Positions 16,810-27,836 of a stretch of DNA of 64,000 bases are shown here, in pieces. Source of the stretch: Thalassotalea euphylliae (GTDB lineage: Bacteria; Pseudomonadota; Gammaproteobacteria; Enterobacterales; Alteromonadaceae). The stretch spans positions 620,001 through 684,000 of the forward strand of contig NZ_QUOV01000001.1 in assembly GCF_003390395.1 (NCBI RefSeq). The letters are read 5' to 3'. The notes under the pieces were generated by a model that saw only the letters and a list, made by a program, of their open reading frames with translations, did no database searches and was not told the DNA's origin. Both the position numbers and the translations under genes were made by a program. The first letter of the stretch is position 1. Every line of letters begins with the position of its first letter.

Positions 16810-19374
16810 CTATAACTGTGATTTTAATTGATAGAGTAAATCAAGTGCCTGCTTGGCACTAAGCTCGTCAACGTCAACCTGTTTTAAAGACTCTACCACA
16901 GGATGTTCAACATCCATTAACGGCAACTGCTCAAATGCTTGCGGCTTTGTTGCAACCGTAGGTGCTTGTTGCGTTTCCAGTTCGGCTAAACGCTGTTTGG
17001 CGCGGCTGATCACAGGCTTTGGAATACCGGCTAATTGCGCCACTTGTAGGCCAAAACTCTTGCTGGCGGCACCTTCTTGCACAGCATGCATAAAGATAAT
17101 GTTGTCATCGTGCTCAACCGCATCTAAGTGGACATTAGCTAGCGTGTCGATTTGCTCTGCCAATAAAGTCAGTTCGAAATAGTGGCTGGCAAATAACGTA
17201 AAGGCTTTAGTGTTTAAGGCGAGCATTTCGGCAACCGCCCACGCCAGTGATAAACCGTCGTATGTGCTAGTACCTCGGCCAATCTCATCGAGTAAAATCA
17301 AACTCCGATCACTGGCGTTGTGCAAAATGTTGGCGGTTTCTGTCATCTCCACCATAAAGGTTGAGCGGCCACTGGCTAAATCATCCGATGCGCCAATACG
17401 GGTGAATATGCGATCGACTAAGCCAATCTCAGCGCTGTCAGCCGGAACAAAGCAACCAATATGCGCGAGCAATACAATCAGTGCGGTTTGGCGCATGTAG
17501 GTGGACTTACCGCCCATGTTCGGGCCGGTAATGATCAGCATTTCGCGGCTGTTATCAAGCACTACAGGGTTGGCAATAAAGGCATCATTGGTCATTTGCT
17601 CTACCACAGGATGGCGACCTTGCTCGATGTTAATGCGCTTGTCTTTGGTTAGCTTAGGCTTTACGTAGTTAAGCGTTTCTGCGCGCTCAGCAAAAGTGTT
17701 AAGTACGTCAAGCTCGGCAATACCTTGCGCTAAGGTTTGCAGCTGTTCAAGTACAGGCATCACCTTATCGAATAGCTCGTCGTATAGGCGCTTTTCTAGC
17801 GCGAGAAAACGGCTTTGCGCGGTCAGTACCGTTTCTTCATGAGCTTTAAGCTCTTCGGTAATATAGCGTTCATTGTTTTTCAGGGTTTGACGACGGATGT
17901 ATTCCGCAGGTACTTGATTTGAAGAGGCTTTGCTAACTTCAATAAAGAAGCCGTGTACTTTGTTATAACCCACTTTTAGCGTTTGAATACCCGTACGCTC
18001 TTTTTCACGGGTTTCAATTTCTGCCAGTAAGTTCGTTGCTCCTTCGCTTAAATCACGCAGCGTATCCAGCTCTTGATGATAGCCGGGGGCTATCACACCG
18101 CCATCTCGAATTAGCACCGGTGGGTTGTCAATAATCGCGTTGCTCAGTAGCGAAAACAAGTCATCCATCGGCTGGGTTTGCTGTGCTAATGCCGCTAAGT
18201 CTGACGTGCTTGATTCAGCCAATAAACTTTGTAGTTCTGGCAGCTGACCTAACGCGTTACGCAGGCGGGCAAAATCACGAGGACGTGCAGAGCGCAGGGC
18301 AATACGGGCAACAATACGTTCAATATCACCAATTTGCTTAAGTACGGTTTTAAACTCTGGATGTAACTCGTCGTTGATAATACTGCCAACGGCGTTTTGT
18401 CTTGCCGTTAATACCGCTAAATCACGCAGTGGGAAGTGCAGCCAGCGTTTTAACAGCCGAGAGCCCATCGGCGTTGCTGATTTATCCAACACTGAGGCTA
18501 AGGTGCTTTCAACGCCACCTTGTAAGTTATGGGTTAGCTCTAAATTACGACGCGTCGCCGCATCTAAAATCACCCCAGTTTGTGATGATTCGGCGACAAT
18601 GGCGCGAATATGGGGCAGGGCAGTACGCTGGCTGTCTTGTACGTAATTAAGCAAGCAACCGGCCGCCATTAAACCGCGCGGCAGGTCATCCACGCCAAAG
18701 CCAGTGAGCTCTTTGGTGTGAAATTGCTTGGTGAGAATACTAATGGCGGTGTCTAAGTCGTAATCCCACTCTGGGCGGCGGCGCAGTCCCTTGTGCGCTT
18801 CCAATAATTGCGGTGCGCTAAAATCTTCTGGGTACAGCAACTCCGCCGGTGATAGTCGTTGAAGTTCTGCTTGTAATTGTTCCGCGCTGTTTGGTTCACT
18901 GACCACAAAGCGGCCACTGGTCATATCTAAGTAGGCTAAGCCAAAACCAGTTTTCACTTCGCTAATGGCAACGATTAGGTTGTCTTGACGATCGGATAAT
19001 AAGGCTTCATCGCTGACGGTGCCGGGCGTAACAATTTTTACTACTTTGCGCTCAACTGGCCCTTTGCTCGTTGCCGGATCGCCCACTTGTTCGCAAATCG
19101 CGACCGATTCCCCCAGTTGAACCAGCTTGGCTAAATAGCTTTCGACCGCATGGTAAGGCACGCCGGCCATCGGAATGGCATTACCACCAGACTTACCACG
19201 TGCGGTCAATGAAATGTCCATTAAATCTGCGGCTTTTTTCGCGTCGTCGTAAAAAAGCTCGTAGAAATCACCCATACGGTAAAACAACAGAATATTGGGA
19301 AATTCCGCTTTAATTTTAAGATATTGGCGCATCATTGGCGTATGCGTAGATAAATCGGCAGGCGCTGTGGTCAT
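16810..19374 (-). CDS. mutS: DNA mismatch repair protein MutS
   Basis: 854 residues from ATG 19374, matching the 853 of E. coli MutS; the open frame extends 40 codons further upstream with no family similarity. The mismatch-binding Phe-X-Glu motif is present ([13 protein letters not shown] region), as are the Walker [10 protein letters not shown] near 619, the Walker B region [13 protein letters not shown] and the C-terminal FASHYFELT. It recognises mismatches as a dimer and recruits MutL. It is divergent from recA across 269 bp. Confidence 0.98.
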   Translation of the reverse strand: MTTAPADLSTHTPMMRQYLKIKAEFPNILLFYRMGDFYELFYDDAKKAADLMDISLTARGKSGGNAIPMAGVPYHAVESYLAKLVQLGESVAICEQVGDPATSKGPVERKVVKIVTPGTVSDEALLSDRQDNLIVAISEVKTGFGLAYLDMTSGRFVVSEPNSAEQLQAELQRLSPAELLYPEDFSAPQLLEAHKGLRRRPEWDYDLDTAISILTKQFHTKELTGFGVDDLPRGLMAAGCLLNYVQDSQRTALPHIRAIVAESSQTGVILDAATRRNLELTHNLQGGVESTLASVLDKSATPMGSRLLKRWLHFPLRDLAVLTARQNAVGSIINDELHPEFKTVLKQIGDIERIVARIALRSARPRDFARLRNALGQLPELQSLLAESSTSDLAALAQQTQPMDDLFSLLSNAIIDNPPVLIRDGGVIAPGYHQELDTLRDLSEGATNLLAEIETREKERTGIQTLKVGYNKVHGFFIEVSKASSNQVPAEYIRRQTLKNNERYITEELKAHEETVLTAQSRFLALEKRLYDELFDKVMPVLEQLQTLAQGIAELDVLNTFAERAETLNYVKPKLTKDKRINIEQGRHPVVEQMTNDAFIANPVVLDNSREMLIITGPNMGGKSTYMRQTALIVLLAHIGCFVPADSAEIGLVDRIFTRIGASDDLASGRSTFMVEMTETANILHNASDRSLILLDEIGRGTSTYDGLSLAWAVAEMLALNTKAFTLFASHYFELTLLAEQIDTLANVHLDAVEHDDNIIFMHAVQEGAASKSFGLQVAQLAGIPKPVISRAKQRLAELETQQAPTVATKPQAFEQLPLMDVEHPVVESLKQVDVDELSAKQALDLLYQLKSQL

Positions 19375-19574
19375 AAAAAGACAAGTGTTGTTAGCATAAA
19401 ATTGACGTGGATTATGCCATAAAGCCCTGCATTCCCCTACTAGAGAATTACTCGCTAAAGTACTGGTTAAAACTACTGGATAAGAAATGCTCAAACTAAG
19501 GGGTGAAACAATAAGTTTATTATTAACAGTGCTTTAGCTTTGATTTGGTAAATAATATTATTTTACACTTGATA

Positions 19575-19590
19575 CTGTACGAGCGTACAG
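19575..19590. promoter_or_regulatory. LexA (SOS) box upstream of recA
   Basis: CTGTACGAGCGTACAG fits the gammaproteobacterial SOS consensus CTG-N10-CAG with near-complete dyad symmetry. It lies 54 bp before the recA start codon. Confidence 0.92.
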
Positions 19591-19643
19591 TATACTAAGC
19601 GCAACTTAACAAATTAACGCTATCGTATTTATTGGAGCGATAA

Positions 19644-20672
19644 ATGGACGACAACAAAGAAAAAGCACTCTCGGCCGCGCTTGGTCAAATTGAACGCCAG
19701 TTCGGTAAAGGTTCAATTATGCGCCTTGGTGAAAACCGCAGTATGGATGTAGAAACCATCTCTACCGGTTCACTAGGCTTAGATATTGCCTTAGGTGCAG
19801 GCGGCTTACCAATGGGTCGTGTTGTTGAAATTTACGGTCCAGAATCGAGTGGTAAAACAACGTTAACGTTAGAAGTTATCGCAGAAGCACAGCGCAACGG
19901 TAAAGTATGTGCATTCGTTGATGCTGAGCACGCGCTTGACCCAATTTATGCGGAAAAGTTAGGTGTTAACATCAACGATTTACTTGTTTCTCAACCAGAT
20001 ACTGGTGAGCAAGCATTAGAAATTTGTGACATGCTGACTCGCTCTGGTGCGGTTGACGTGATTGTGGTTGACTCGGTTGCAGCATTAACACCAAAAGCAG
20101 AAATTGAAGGTGACATGGGTGATTCGCACGTTGGTTTGCAAGCACGTATGTTATCGCAAGCGATGCGCAAACTAACGGGTAACCTGAAGCAGTCAAACAC
20201 TATGATGATTTTCATCAACCAAATTCGTATGAAGATTGGTGTGATGTTTGGTAACCCAGAAACCACAACTGGTGGTAATGCCCTTAAATTCTATGCTTCA
20301 GTTCGTTTAGATATTCGCCGTATTGGTGCAGTAAAAGCGGGTGATGAAATTGTCGGTAACGAAACTCGTGTTAAAGTTGTTAAGAACAAGATTGCACCAC
20401 CATTCAAGCAAGTAGAATTCCAAATTATGTACGGCGAAGGTATCAACAACCTAGGTGAGATCTTAGATCTTGGCGTACAGAACAAGATGGTAGAAAAAGC
20501 TGGTGCTTGGTATAGCTACAATGGCGACCGTATTGGTCAAGGTAAAGCGAACGCAACCAAGTACTTAAAAGAGCACCCTGAAGTAGCGCAAGAACTTGAT
20601 GGCCGTTTACGTGAGATGTTCCTATCTAAGCCAAGTGAAGCCGAAGCGGAAACTGAAGCAGAGACAGAATAG
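19644..20672 (+). CDS. recA: RecA recombinase
   Basis: 342 residues. Walker [10 protein letters not shown] is at 66-74, followed by the DAEHALDP block, the [13 protein letters not shown]2 region and [12 protein letters not shown]. The tail after about 325 is acidic and repetitive ([11 protein letters not shown]), as in many RecA proteins. It forms the ATP-dependent filament on single-stranded DNA and stimulates LexA self-cleavage; the SOS box upstream shows it is in that regulon. GGAGCG lies 8 nt before the ATG. No recX follows within the window. Confidence 0.99.
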   Translation: MDDNKEKALSAALGQIERQFGKGSIMRLGENRSMDVETISTGSLGLDIALGAGGLPMGRVVEIYGPESSGKTTLTLEVIAEAQRNGKVCAFVDAEHALDPIYAEKLGVNINDLLVSQPDTGEQALEICDMLTRSGAVDVIVVDSVAALTPKAEIEGDMGDSHVGLQARMLSQAMRKLTGNLKQSNTMMIFINQIRMKIGVMFGNPETTTGGNALKFYASVRLDIRRIGAVKAGDEIVGNETRVKVVKNKIAPPFKQVEFQIMYGEGINNLGEILDLGVQNKMVEKAGAWYSYNGDRIGQGKANATKYLKEHPEVAQELDGRLREMFLSKPSEAEAETEAETE

Positions 20673-21140
20673 AATATTGCACACACTATAGGTGTGCTAT
20701 TACTAGAGCTTCATTTAAGCGCTATTTCTAAGTGTAGAGCTCAAGCTCAGAAATAGTACAAGCCCAGAGATAATTAAAAAATCCCGCCAGTGCGGGATTT
20801 TTTGTTTTCAGCGCTAAATTACTTACGGCAGCTGATGGTTACCAATTGTGCTATGGCATGACATAACTCGACACAAACTTTTCATCAAAAACTCCTCTAC
20901 TTTTGTCATAAATTTCAATATGATTCAATAGCTTCTTTGATGAAAGTTAATACTTAAGCCTGCTATATTAACGATAAAACTAACTATTCGGCTGAATCAT
21001 CTAAGTAAGTAATCTACAACATGTGTTTAAACAATGCGCCAAGTTATAGGCATCAACAATTAACCTAAGGTTCTGCTAATAATACAAAGGGCTGAGCAAG
21101 AGGATAATTGTGCTGCCAGCAATATGCTGATAGGGACGTT
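20673..21140. other. intergenic region after recA
   Basis: 468 bp without a supported gene. It holds a hairpin with perfect 8-bp arms CTATTTCT/AGAAATAG (20722-20756) and the recA terminator (20776-20803). The remainder is AT-rich and presumably carries the promoter of the next lipoprotein gene. Confidence 0.5.
20776..20803 (+). terminator. Rho-independent terminator after recA
   Basis: AAAAATCCCGC/GCGGGATTTTT with a CAGT loop, ending in T6. Confidence 0.9.
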
Positions 21141-22220
21141 ATGAAAAAGTTTTATGCTGCTGTGCTGTTAACGGCAGTACTTACAGGTTGCGATACCGCA
21201 AATCTCCACCTTACCGAACAACAATATGAAGACGCGCTAGACAATGGCGACATTGTTACTCAACTCACCTTACTTGACGAGCTATACCAACATGCGCCTG
21301 AGGTTTATGCGCAAGATTATGAAGATAAACAAGCGTTAGGTGCAGTGATTGAACAGCTCATGGCAAACCCGAAAAACTTTGCAGGCATTAGCGACGAGCA
21401 ATTGTCATTGGTCATTGATTTTGCGCCTAGTTATCAGCCCTTTTCATACGCGGCGATGCATTTAGCTGAAAAGCAGCGAATTAAAGGCAATATTCAAAAT
21501 GCGCAGAACAAGGTAGCTTTGCTTAAGAAGGGGCTATTAGAGAAATTAAAAAAAACACCAAGTCATATTGACGCTTACGAAACTCAAATCACTTTAAAAG
21601 GCATAGCGCCGTATTTTCTTCAATCACAGTATGCTCGCAACTTACTTGGTAGCTATCGTACTGAAATACTCAATAGTTATCAGCTTAATGCAATTGTTAA
21701 TGGCTTAAGTAATGTTCATAGTATCAATCAAGAGCAAATACGTTTACATCGCTTTTTAGTTAAGCTAACGCCCGAAAAAGTAGAGGCATTATCTGCAAGT
21801 ATTCGCCAAGAGCAAGCGGATATCCAACGTATTTTAGTTTGGCTTTACAAGCAGCAAGTTGAACAGGGTATAGCAACTGCTAGCCAGTCAAATGATTACT
21901 TACTTTCGCTACTAAACAACCGCTATGGTCGTCAGCGACTAGATTCGGTGTGGTTAAATGTGGTGGAGCCAAAAGCTAAAAAAGCGGTGATGACCGCGAA
22001 AGAGACATACTTGAGTGATCTAGACTTGATTGCGACTAAGATTTACCGAGTGGCGGGTGACAATAACCAACTAAAAGCGCTTTATAAGCAAACACTTGAA
22101 TTAGACGCTAAGTTGTTATCGCTAATGTGGCCTCCCAACGGTCTGATTAATTTCAAAGACAGTTCAATAAAAACGAAAGCTGAGTTAGCGGCATCTTTTT
22201 CCGTGATTCAACAACTTTAA
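21141..22220 (+). CDS. predicted lipoprotein of unknown function
   Basis: 359 residues from ATG 21141 with TAGGGA 5 nt upstream. The signal peptide ends in a lipobox (AVLTGC, Cys16). The rest is almost entirely helical by composition, with TPR-like amphipathic spacing but no clear repeat. I do not recognise a family. It stands alone between the recA terminator and its own terminator at 22235-22265. A membrane-anchored helical scaffold is all that can be said. Confidence 0.75.
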   Translation: MKKFYAAVLLTAVLTGCDTANLHLTEQQYEDALDNGDIVTQLTLLDELYQHAPEVYAQDYEDKQALGAVIEQLMANPKNFAGISDEQLSLVIDFAPSYQPFSYAAMHLAEKQRIKGNIQNAQNKVALLKKGLLEKLKKTPSHIDAYETQITLKGIAPYFLQSQYARNLLGSYRTEILNSYQLNAIVNGLSNVHSINQEQIRLHRFLVKLTPEKVEALSASIRQEQADIQRILVWLYKQQVEQGIATASQSNDYLLSLLNNRYGRQRLDSVWLNVVEPKAKKAVMTAKETYLSDLDLIATKIYRVAGDNNQLKALYKQTLELDAKLLSLMWPPNGLINFKDSSIKTKAELAASFSVIQQL

Positions 22221-22234
22221 TGACCTGTAAAAAG

Positions 22235-22265
22235 GAAAAAACCGTCATAGGCTATGACGGTTTTT
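22235..22265. terminator. bidirectional terminator
   Basis: AAAAACCGTCATAG/CTATGACGGTTTTT perfect inverted repeat between the convergent lipoprotein gene and dolP. Confidence 0.9.
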
Positions 22266-22336
22266 CGCAACTTATTTAGCGTGTGCTAGGGCTAAGGGTT
22301 TAGGGTCTAGAGCCCTGGGCTAAAACTAGCCTCGCC

Positions 22337-22906
22337 TTATTGGTACTCAAACGCTTTAACGACGCGATTGACACCACCGATATTGCGAGCGATATTCACC
22401 GCTTGATCTGCTTCGCCACGGCTTACTAAGCCCATTAAAAAGACCTCGGCGTTTTCCGTGACCACTTTAATATTGTTAGCGTCTACTTTATCGCTTTTAA
22501 ATAGTGCCGTTTTAACTTTCGAAGTTAACCAAATATCGTTAGATTTAGTCGCCACTGAGACGGTATTACCGAGACGAATTTGATTGTGAATTTGCACGAC
22601 ACCTGTCACTGATTTGAGGATTTTCAATGCCTCATCACGTAAGTAGGTATTTGGGGCCTGCCCAACGACTAATACAGAGCCGTTCATGCTGGTGATTTGC
22701 AGGTTAGTGTTGTCACTAATGCCTTTATGTTCAGCAAGCTTTGCATAGCCTTGTAATTCGATATTTTGATCATCAATTTGGGCGCCGACTGAGCGATTAT
22801 CTGCTGCCACGGTTGCACCACCAACAACACCAACGACCGCGGCAGCGACACAGCCTTGTAGCAACGAAGCTGCGGTAATGAGCGCAGCTAGTTTATGAAG
22901 TTTCAC
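22337..22906 (-). CDS. dolP: BON-domain outer-membrane lipoprotein DolP (YraP)
   Basis: 189 residues from a GTG start, with AAGGTGAG about 9 nt upstream overlapping the diaA stop. Lipobox LLQGC gives Cys19. Two BON domains follow (about 45-115 and 122-188), the second ending in the GGVNRVVKAFEY block typical of DolP. The protein binds anionic phospholipid at division sites and supports outer-membrane integrity. Its place as last gene of lpoA-yraN-diaA-dolP matches the E. coli order exactly. Confidence 0.93.
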   Translation of the reverse strand: MKLHKLAALITAASLLQGCVAAAVVGVVGGATVAADNRSVGAQIDDQNIELQGYAKLAEHKGISDNTNLQITSMNGSVLVVGQAPNTYLRDEALKILKSVTGVVQIHNQIRLGNTVSVATKSNDIWLTSKVKTALFKSDKVDANNIKVVTENAEVFLMGLVSRGEADQAVNIARNIGGVNRVVKAFEYQ

Positions 22907-22911
22907 GAGAA

Positions 22912-23514
<603 letters not shown>

Positions 23515-23901
23515 TTAAAAGGCATTTTTTAGCCAGGTTATATTCGGTTGTTCAATTGGCCCTTGCAGGGCAACCACATCGAAACGACATGGCGTATTAT
23601 ATTCATTTAATTGTGCCTGTTGGAGATAAAAAGAGGCGCAAAGTTTCAATTTTTGTTGTTTAGCAGCAGAAATGGCGGCAATTGCGCCGCCATAGTTTGC
23701 TTGTTTGCGATATTTTACTTCAACGAATACGAGTACATCGTCATCTTGCGCAATAATATCGATTTCGCCATATTTGCTGCTAAAGTTGCAGGTTAAACAA
23801 TTCAGCCCCTGTTGGCGCAGGTAGTGCGCAGCTAGTTGTTCGGTTTGCTCACCAATGTTTTTGGTGGTGAGTTGTTTAATCCATCGCAATTTGTTGCACA
23901 C
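23515..23901 (-). CDS. yraN: YraN family protein (UPF0102, nuclease-like fold)
   Basis: 128 residues, small basic protein with the PD-(D/E)XK-like core GEIDIIAQDDDVLVFVEVKYRK, where Asp, Glu and Lys are in the expected order. The role is unproven; a nuclease or Holliday-junction-resolvase-like activity has been proposed from fold. The GTG start at 23901 overlaps the end of lpoA by 26 bp, with AAGGA close upstream; no ATG is available in frame. Confidence 0.92.
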   Translation of the reverse strand: MCNKLRWIKQLTTKNIGEQTEQLAAHYLRQQGLNCLTCNFSSKYGEIDIIAQDDDVLVFVEVKYRKQANYGGAIAAISAAKQQKLKLCASFYLQQAQLNEYNTPCRFDVVALQGPIEQPNITWLKNAF

Positions 23902-25702
23902 TATCCTTGTTGTAGCGGCCCCATAATAGCGTACGCGTTAATATCTGATTTGCAGCAAGCTGTAAGGTGCCTACCTGCCCATAGTGGCGCACATACGGGT
24001 ACTTTTGCATTAAGGCTAACTTGTTCACTAATGCGAGTGAGTCGTAACCCATTGCGAATATTCGTTGCAGGCTATCACTGCGGGTTGGAAAGAGTTGCTT
24101 AGTGACTTGCATTAGCGGTTTGTTTTGCGCTTGGCTCGCTAACAGCCAAGGCATTTCGGTGAAGCTCATGCCTGCAAGGTCGCGCGTATCTCCTTCATCA
24201 ACCGCGAGGCTATGACTGCGACTACTGGCATAGATTGGAATAGTGTCTGCAAATGGGCTAATGCTCACATCAATATGCGGTTTTAGAAGTCGCGTTTGCG
24301 TTGCTGAACCGACAATATAAATCATATCTATATCGCGTCGGTTGCGTGTTTCGGCCTTAATTGTGTGTTTGATTCGACTGTTCAAGTCATCGATGCGCGC
24401 CTTACTTTGAAAAACGCCAAGCGCAGATTTCAGCATCGTTTGCATTTTCTTGCCTTTACTGAATGGCATTAATTTAGGCGCATAACCAGTAACACGCTGC
24501 CACTCATCAACAAACGCTGTGGCAATGCGCTGACTTACTTGGTCTTGATGCACTAAGACAATCGGCATTTGGTAATCTTTACGCGCTAATGTTGCCGCCG
24601 CTTGCACGGCCTCATCTTCTGGACGCATTGAAATGGCAAATTGATTTTCGCTTAGGGTATGTTGCGCTGAAACGTTCAGCAATAGGCTTGGAATTGTGAT
24701 GTCATCAATTGCTAGGTATTGATTGACCCGCTCTCTTAACAAGGGGCCGATGACGTAATCTATTTCTAGTGTCTCTAACGTCGATTTTAGCGTGGTCCAG
24801 TCGAGGGTTTCTGAATCAAAGAAATGTAACTTAGTGATACTTTGCTCTTGATACGCAGCTAAAATACCTTGCTGTGCTGCGCTACCAGCTGCTTGCTGTC
24901 TGCCTGATAAAGGCAGAATCACTGCGATACGCTGAGCCCCCAGTGGGTAGGCTTTTTCTTTGTTAAGTAATTGACCTACTAAATTATTGGCGGGGTGAGT
25001 TGGGAATTGTCTGCGCCACTGCTGTAAATAGCGGTGAAAGGCAGACAAGTCATCGCCAAAACGATGAGCGTATTTCGTTAATTGTACCCAGCCACTTAGG
25101 TAAGGTGCTTTGTTATTATCAAGTTGGCTCAATTGCCAAGAAGAAAGCTGTTGAAACGCTTGCCATAGCGCCTCAATCTCTTCTTCACCGGCCTGTGGAT
25201 TCATCGAAAATGCAAATAGCTGAGCGTCTAAAGCATCAAGGGTAAACCCTCGCGCTAAATTAACTTGGTGTGCTAACCGATAGTATTTGACGTCGAGATC
25301 AGTATTTACCGACTGTGCCTTAACTAACTGCTGCCAAGCTAAATCAATTTGTTCTAGCTCTAATAGTGCTTGCGCCTTAACGATTAACAAGCGGTATTCT
25401 TGCTGACCCGATGTCTGTGCTTGCAGTTGATTTGCTAACCAAAGCGCTTTTAATGGTTGGCCTTCAGCTAACTGGTAATCACTTGCGGTAATAAGAGAAT
25501 TTAAGGCTTGCTTTCCCGTTTGCTCTTTACTCTGTCGAATAAAGTAACTTGCACTTTGCTGCTCAGGCTCGGCTGTTTTTGCAACTTCAGGCTGTTGCAC
25601 AATTTTAGTTGTTTTAGGAGCTGCGCAACTTGCTAGAAACGCAACAATAACGGCGCTTAACGTAAGTTGGAGAATAGAGAACCGATGACTTTCTGACTTC
25701 AC
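23876..25702 (-). CDS. lpoA: penicillin-binding protein activator LpoA
   Basis: 608 residues. Lipobox FLASC puts the lipidated Cys at 26. The N-terminal half is TPR-like helical (about 50-250). The C-terminal half is a type I periplasmic-binding-protein fold beginning at RIAVILPLSGRQQAAGSAAQQG, as in E. coli LpoA (YraM). It is an outer-membrane lipoprotein that reaches through the peptidoglycan to activate PBP1A. It is divergent from rsmI, as in many gammaproteobacteria, and is the first gene of the yraN-diaA-dolP operon. Confidence 0.95.
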   Translation of the reverse strand: MKSESHRFSILQLTLSAVIVAFLASCAAPKTTKIVQQPEVAKTAEPEQQSASYFIRQSKEQTGKQALNSLITASDYQLAEGQPLKALWLANQLQAQTSGQQEYRLLIVKAQALLELEQIDLAWQQLVKAQSVNTDLDVKYYRLAHQVNLARGFTLDALDAQLFAFSMNPQAGEEEIEALWQAFQQLSSWQLSQLDNNKAPYLSGWVQLTKYAHRFGDDLSAFHRYLQQWRRQFPTHPANNLVGQLLNKEKAYPLGAQRIAVILPLSGRQQAAGSAAQQGILAAYQEQSITKLHFFDSETLDWTTLKSTLETLEIDYVIGPLLRERVNQYLAIDDITIPSLLLNVSAQHTLSENQFAISMRPEDEAVQAAATLARKDYQMPIVLVHQDQVSQRIATAFVDEWQRVTGYAPKLMPFSKGKKMQTMLKSALGVFQSKARIDDLNSRIKHTIKAETRNRRDIDMIYIVGSATQTRLLKPHIDVSISPFADTIPIYASSRSHSLAVDEGDTRDLAGMSFTEMPWLLASQAQNKPLMQVTKQLFPTRSDSLQRIFAMGYDSLALVNKLALMQKYPYVRHYGQVGTLQLAANQILTRTLLWGRYNKDSVQQIAMD

Positions 25703-25826
25703 TACTTGGAAATCCGTGGGTTTAAGTATGAGTTTATAATAAACTTCATCCTAATGACTCTCAACCACTGCATCACTTGATGCGCAAGTTAACGCATCAC
25801 CTGATATAAAGCATAGCGGTAAATAA

Positions 25827-26678
25827 ATGACAGAATTTCAAATAGTGCCCGGTACGTTATACGTAGTCGCAACGCCAATTGGCAACTTGGGGGATATGAC
25901 TCAACGCGCAATAGACGTGCTGAGCCAAGTTGACTTGATTGCTTGCGAAGACACGCGCCACACACAAAAATTGCTAACAGCGTTTAGTGTTAAAGCCAAA
26001 ACATTTTCGCTGCACGATCACAACGAACGTCAGCGACAAGAACAGATTGCCAACTGGTTGGAAGAAGGAAAAAGCATTGCTCTAGTATCCGATGCGGGTA
26101 CGCCTTTGATCAGTGATCCTGGTTTTCATATTGTCCGAGGGTTAAAACAGCAATCGCTACCTGTGGTACCAGTGCCTGGGGCATGTGCGGCAATCACTGC
26201 TTTGTCGGTTGCAGGCTTGCCAACGGATCGTTTCGCGTTTGAAGGCTTTTTACCGTCGAAATCAGGCGCACGTCAAAAAGTATTAGGCGAGCTAAAAAAC
26301 GAAACTCGTACTATGATTTTTTATGATGCACCAAGGCGCGCACTCGACACCTTGCAAGATATCGTTGAAGTGATGGGCGCTGAGCGCCAAGTAGTCATTG
26401 CTCGTGAGCTAACCAAAACCTTTGAAACGATAAAAGCAGATAGTGCAGGTAATTTTGTTGATTGGCTTAGCCAAGATCCTAATCAGCTAAAGGGAGAAAT
26501 GGTGCTGATGATCGAAGGTTATCAGCCAGAACCAGACAGTATTTCTGCAGAGGTTGAAAAGACATTGAAGCTGCTGATTAAAGAATTACCACCGAAAAAA
26601 GCTTGTGCAATTGCTGCTGAAATTTATGGCCTTAAGAAAAACAAGCTTTACGATTTAACCTTAGCGATGAAATGGTAA
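25827..26678 (+). CDS. rsmI: 16S rRNA (cytidine-1402-2'-O)-methyltransferase RsmI
   Basis: 283 residues. The TP-methylase (SAM-binding) blocks are clear: GTLYVVATPIGNLGDMT at the N-terminus, ACEDTRHTQKLL, LVSDAGTPLISDPG and PVPGACAAITALSVAGLPTDRFAFEGFLP. It 2'-O-methylates C1402 in the decoding centre together with RsmH (N4). It is divergent from lpoA and is followed after 6 bp by a small gene that is probably co-transcribed. Confidence 0.97.
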   Translation: MTEFQIVPGTLYVVATPIGNLGDMTQRAIDVLSQVDLIACEDTRHTQKLLTAFSVKAKTFSLHDHNERQRQEQIANWLEEGKSIALVSDAGTPLISDPGFHIVRGLKQQSLPVVPVPGACAAITALSVAGLPTDRFAFEGFLPSKSGARQKVLGELKNETRTMIFYDAPRRALDTLQDIVEVMGAERQVVIARELTKTFETIKADSAGNFVDWLSQDPNQLKGEMVLMIEGYQPEPDSISAEVEKTLKLLIKELPPKKACAIAAEIYGLKKNKLYDLTLAMKW

Positions 26679-26684
26679 GCGCTT

Positions 26685-27086
26685 ATGAATATACATGGTG
26701 AATGCGAAGTAAATCGCCAAGGTAACATGTTATTTGGCACCTTAATTGGCAGCTTCAATGAAGATGGCATCACTTTGTATATTCAACAAATGCGTGAACA
26801 AGTGGAAGGATATAACGGTCAACCATTTGTTGTGCTCGTCGATTTAACGCGAGTGGAAGGTGGCACACCTGAAGCTTATCAGATCCTTGATAATTATAAT
26901 CGGTGGCTGGCTACACAATCTATCGCAGCTAAAGCGTTACTTTATGATAGTGCGGTTCAGCCTGATATTTTGTTTAGCCGCTCCCCTTCATTAGATCTGC
27001 AAAACACCAAAATATTTACCGATAGAGTTGAAGCTATCGCTTGGCTACATCAACAACTTGATAGTGCTATTTTGAATAAACAATGA
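26685..27086 (+). CDS. conserved hypothetical protein (SpoIIAA/STAS-like fold suspected)
   Basis: 133 residues, soluble, no signal peptide. The pattern of a beta strand, helix, PFVVLVDLTRVEGGTPEAY and a second strand with FTDREAIAWL-like end (residues about 110-122) resembles the SpoIIAA-like/STAS-like fold seen in small cytoplasmic proteins. The similarity is by eye only. It begins 6 bp after rsmI and ends before rnpB, so it is the second gene of a short operon. Role unknown. Confidence 0.75.
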   Translation: MNIHGECEVNRQGNMLFGTLIGSFNEDGITLYIQQMREQVEGYNGQPFVVLVDLTRVEGGTPEAYQILDNYNRWLATQSIAAKALLYDSAVQPDILFSRSPSLDLQNTKIFTDRVEAIAWLHQQLDSAILNKQ

Positions 27087-27142
27087 GCTTAGCTCAATAA
27101 GTTGCTTTAATTTGTCGGTAAGCTTGATGTAGAATACGCGCC

Positions 27143-27519
<377 letters not shown>

Positions 27520-27836
27520 CATATTTCACAAGCCCTTGCAGCAATGCAGGGGCTTAATCATTTCAAAGCGGTTTCTTTCAGCGTTATCAAAGCTCAAGCA
27601 TGCCACATGCAAATGCGTTTTTGGTTAGTTCATATAGCATATTTTTCTTTGCACCCAGGTGATTAGCATATTTTAATTTTGGTCGCTAGATGATAAGTTG
27701 ATACTGTTTTTGAAGTGAATACTGAAGTTTGAAGCGGCCTCTAATTGACGTTCATTTCAGTTAACTGCTTGTTGATGGTTAGTAAACGTTATCACTTCAA
27801 ATATACTCTATTAGCTGCTTGGAAGGGATCTCACGC
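27520..27836. other. intergenic region after rnpB
   Basis: 317 bp. A hairpin AGCCCTTGCA/TGCAGGGGCT at 27530-27554 with a G-T pair and weak T-run may end the rnpB transcript. The rest shows nothing recognisable apart from the RBS (GGAAGGGA) of the next gene. Confidence 0.5.

Noticed and set aside
20722..20756. Hairpin CTATTTCT/AGAAATAG after recA as a possible small RNA
   Set aside because: No promoter or T-run of its own; it is more simply part of the recA 3' untranslated region.
23515..23901. 26-bp overlap of yraN with lpoA as a possible frameshift or fusion
   Set aside because: Both proteins are complete and of normal length; overlapping starts are common in this operon.
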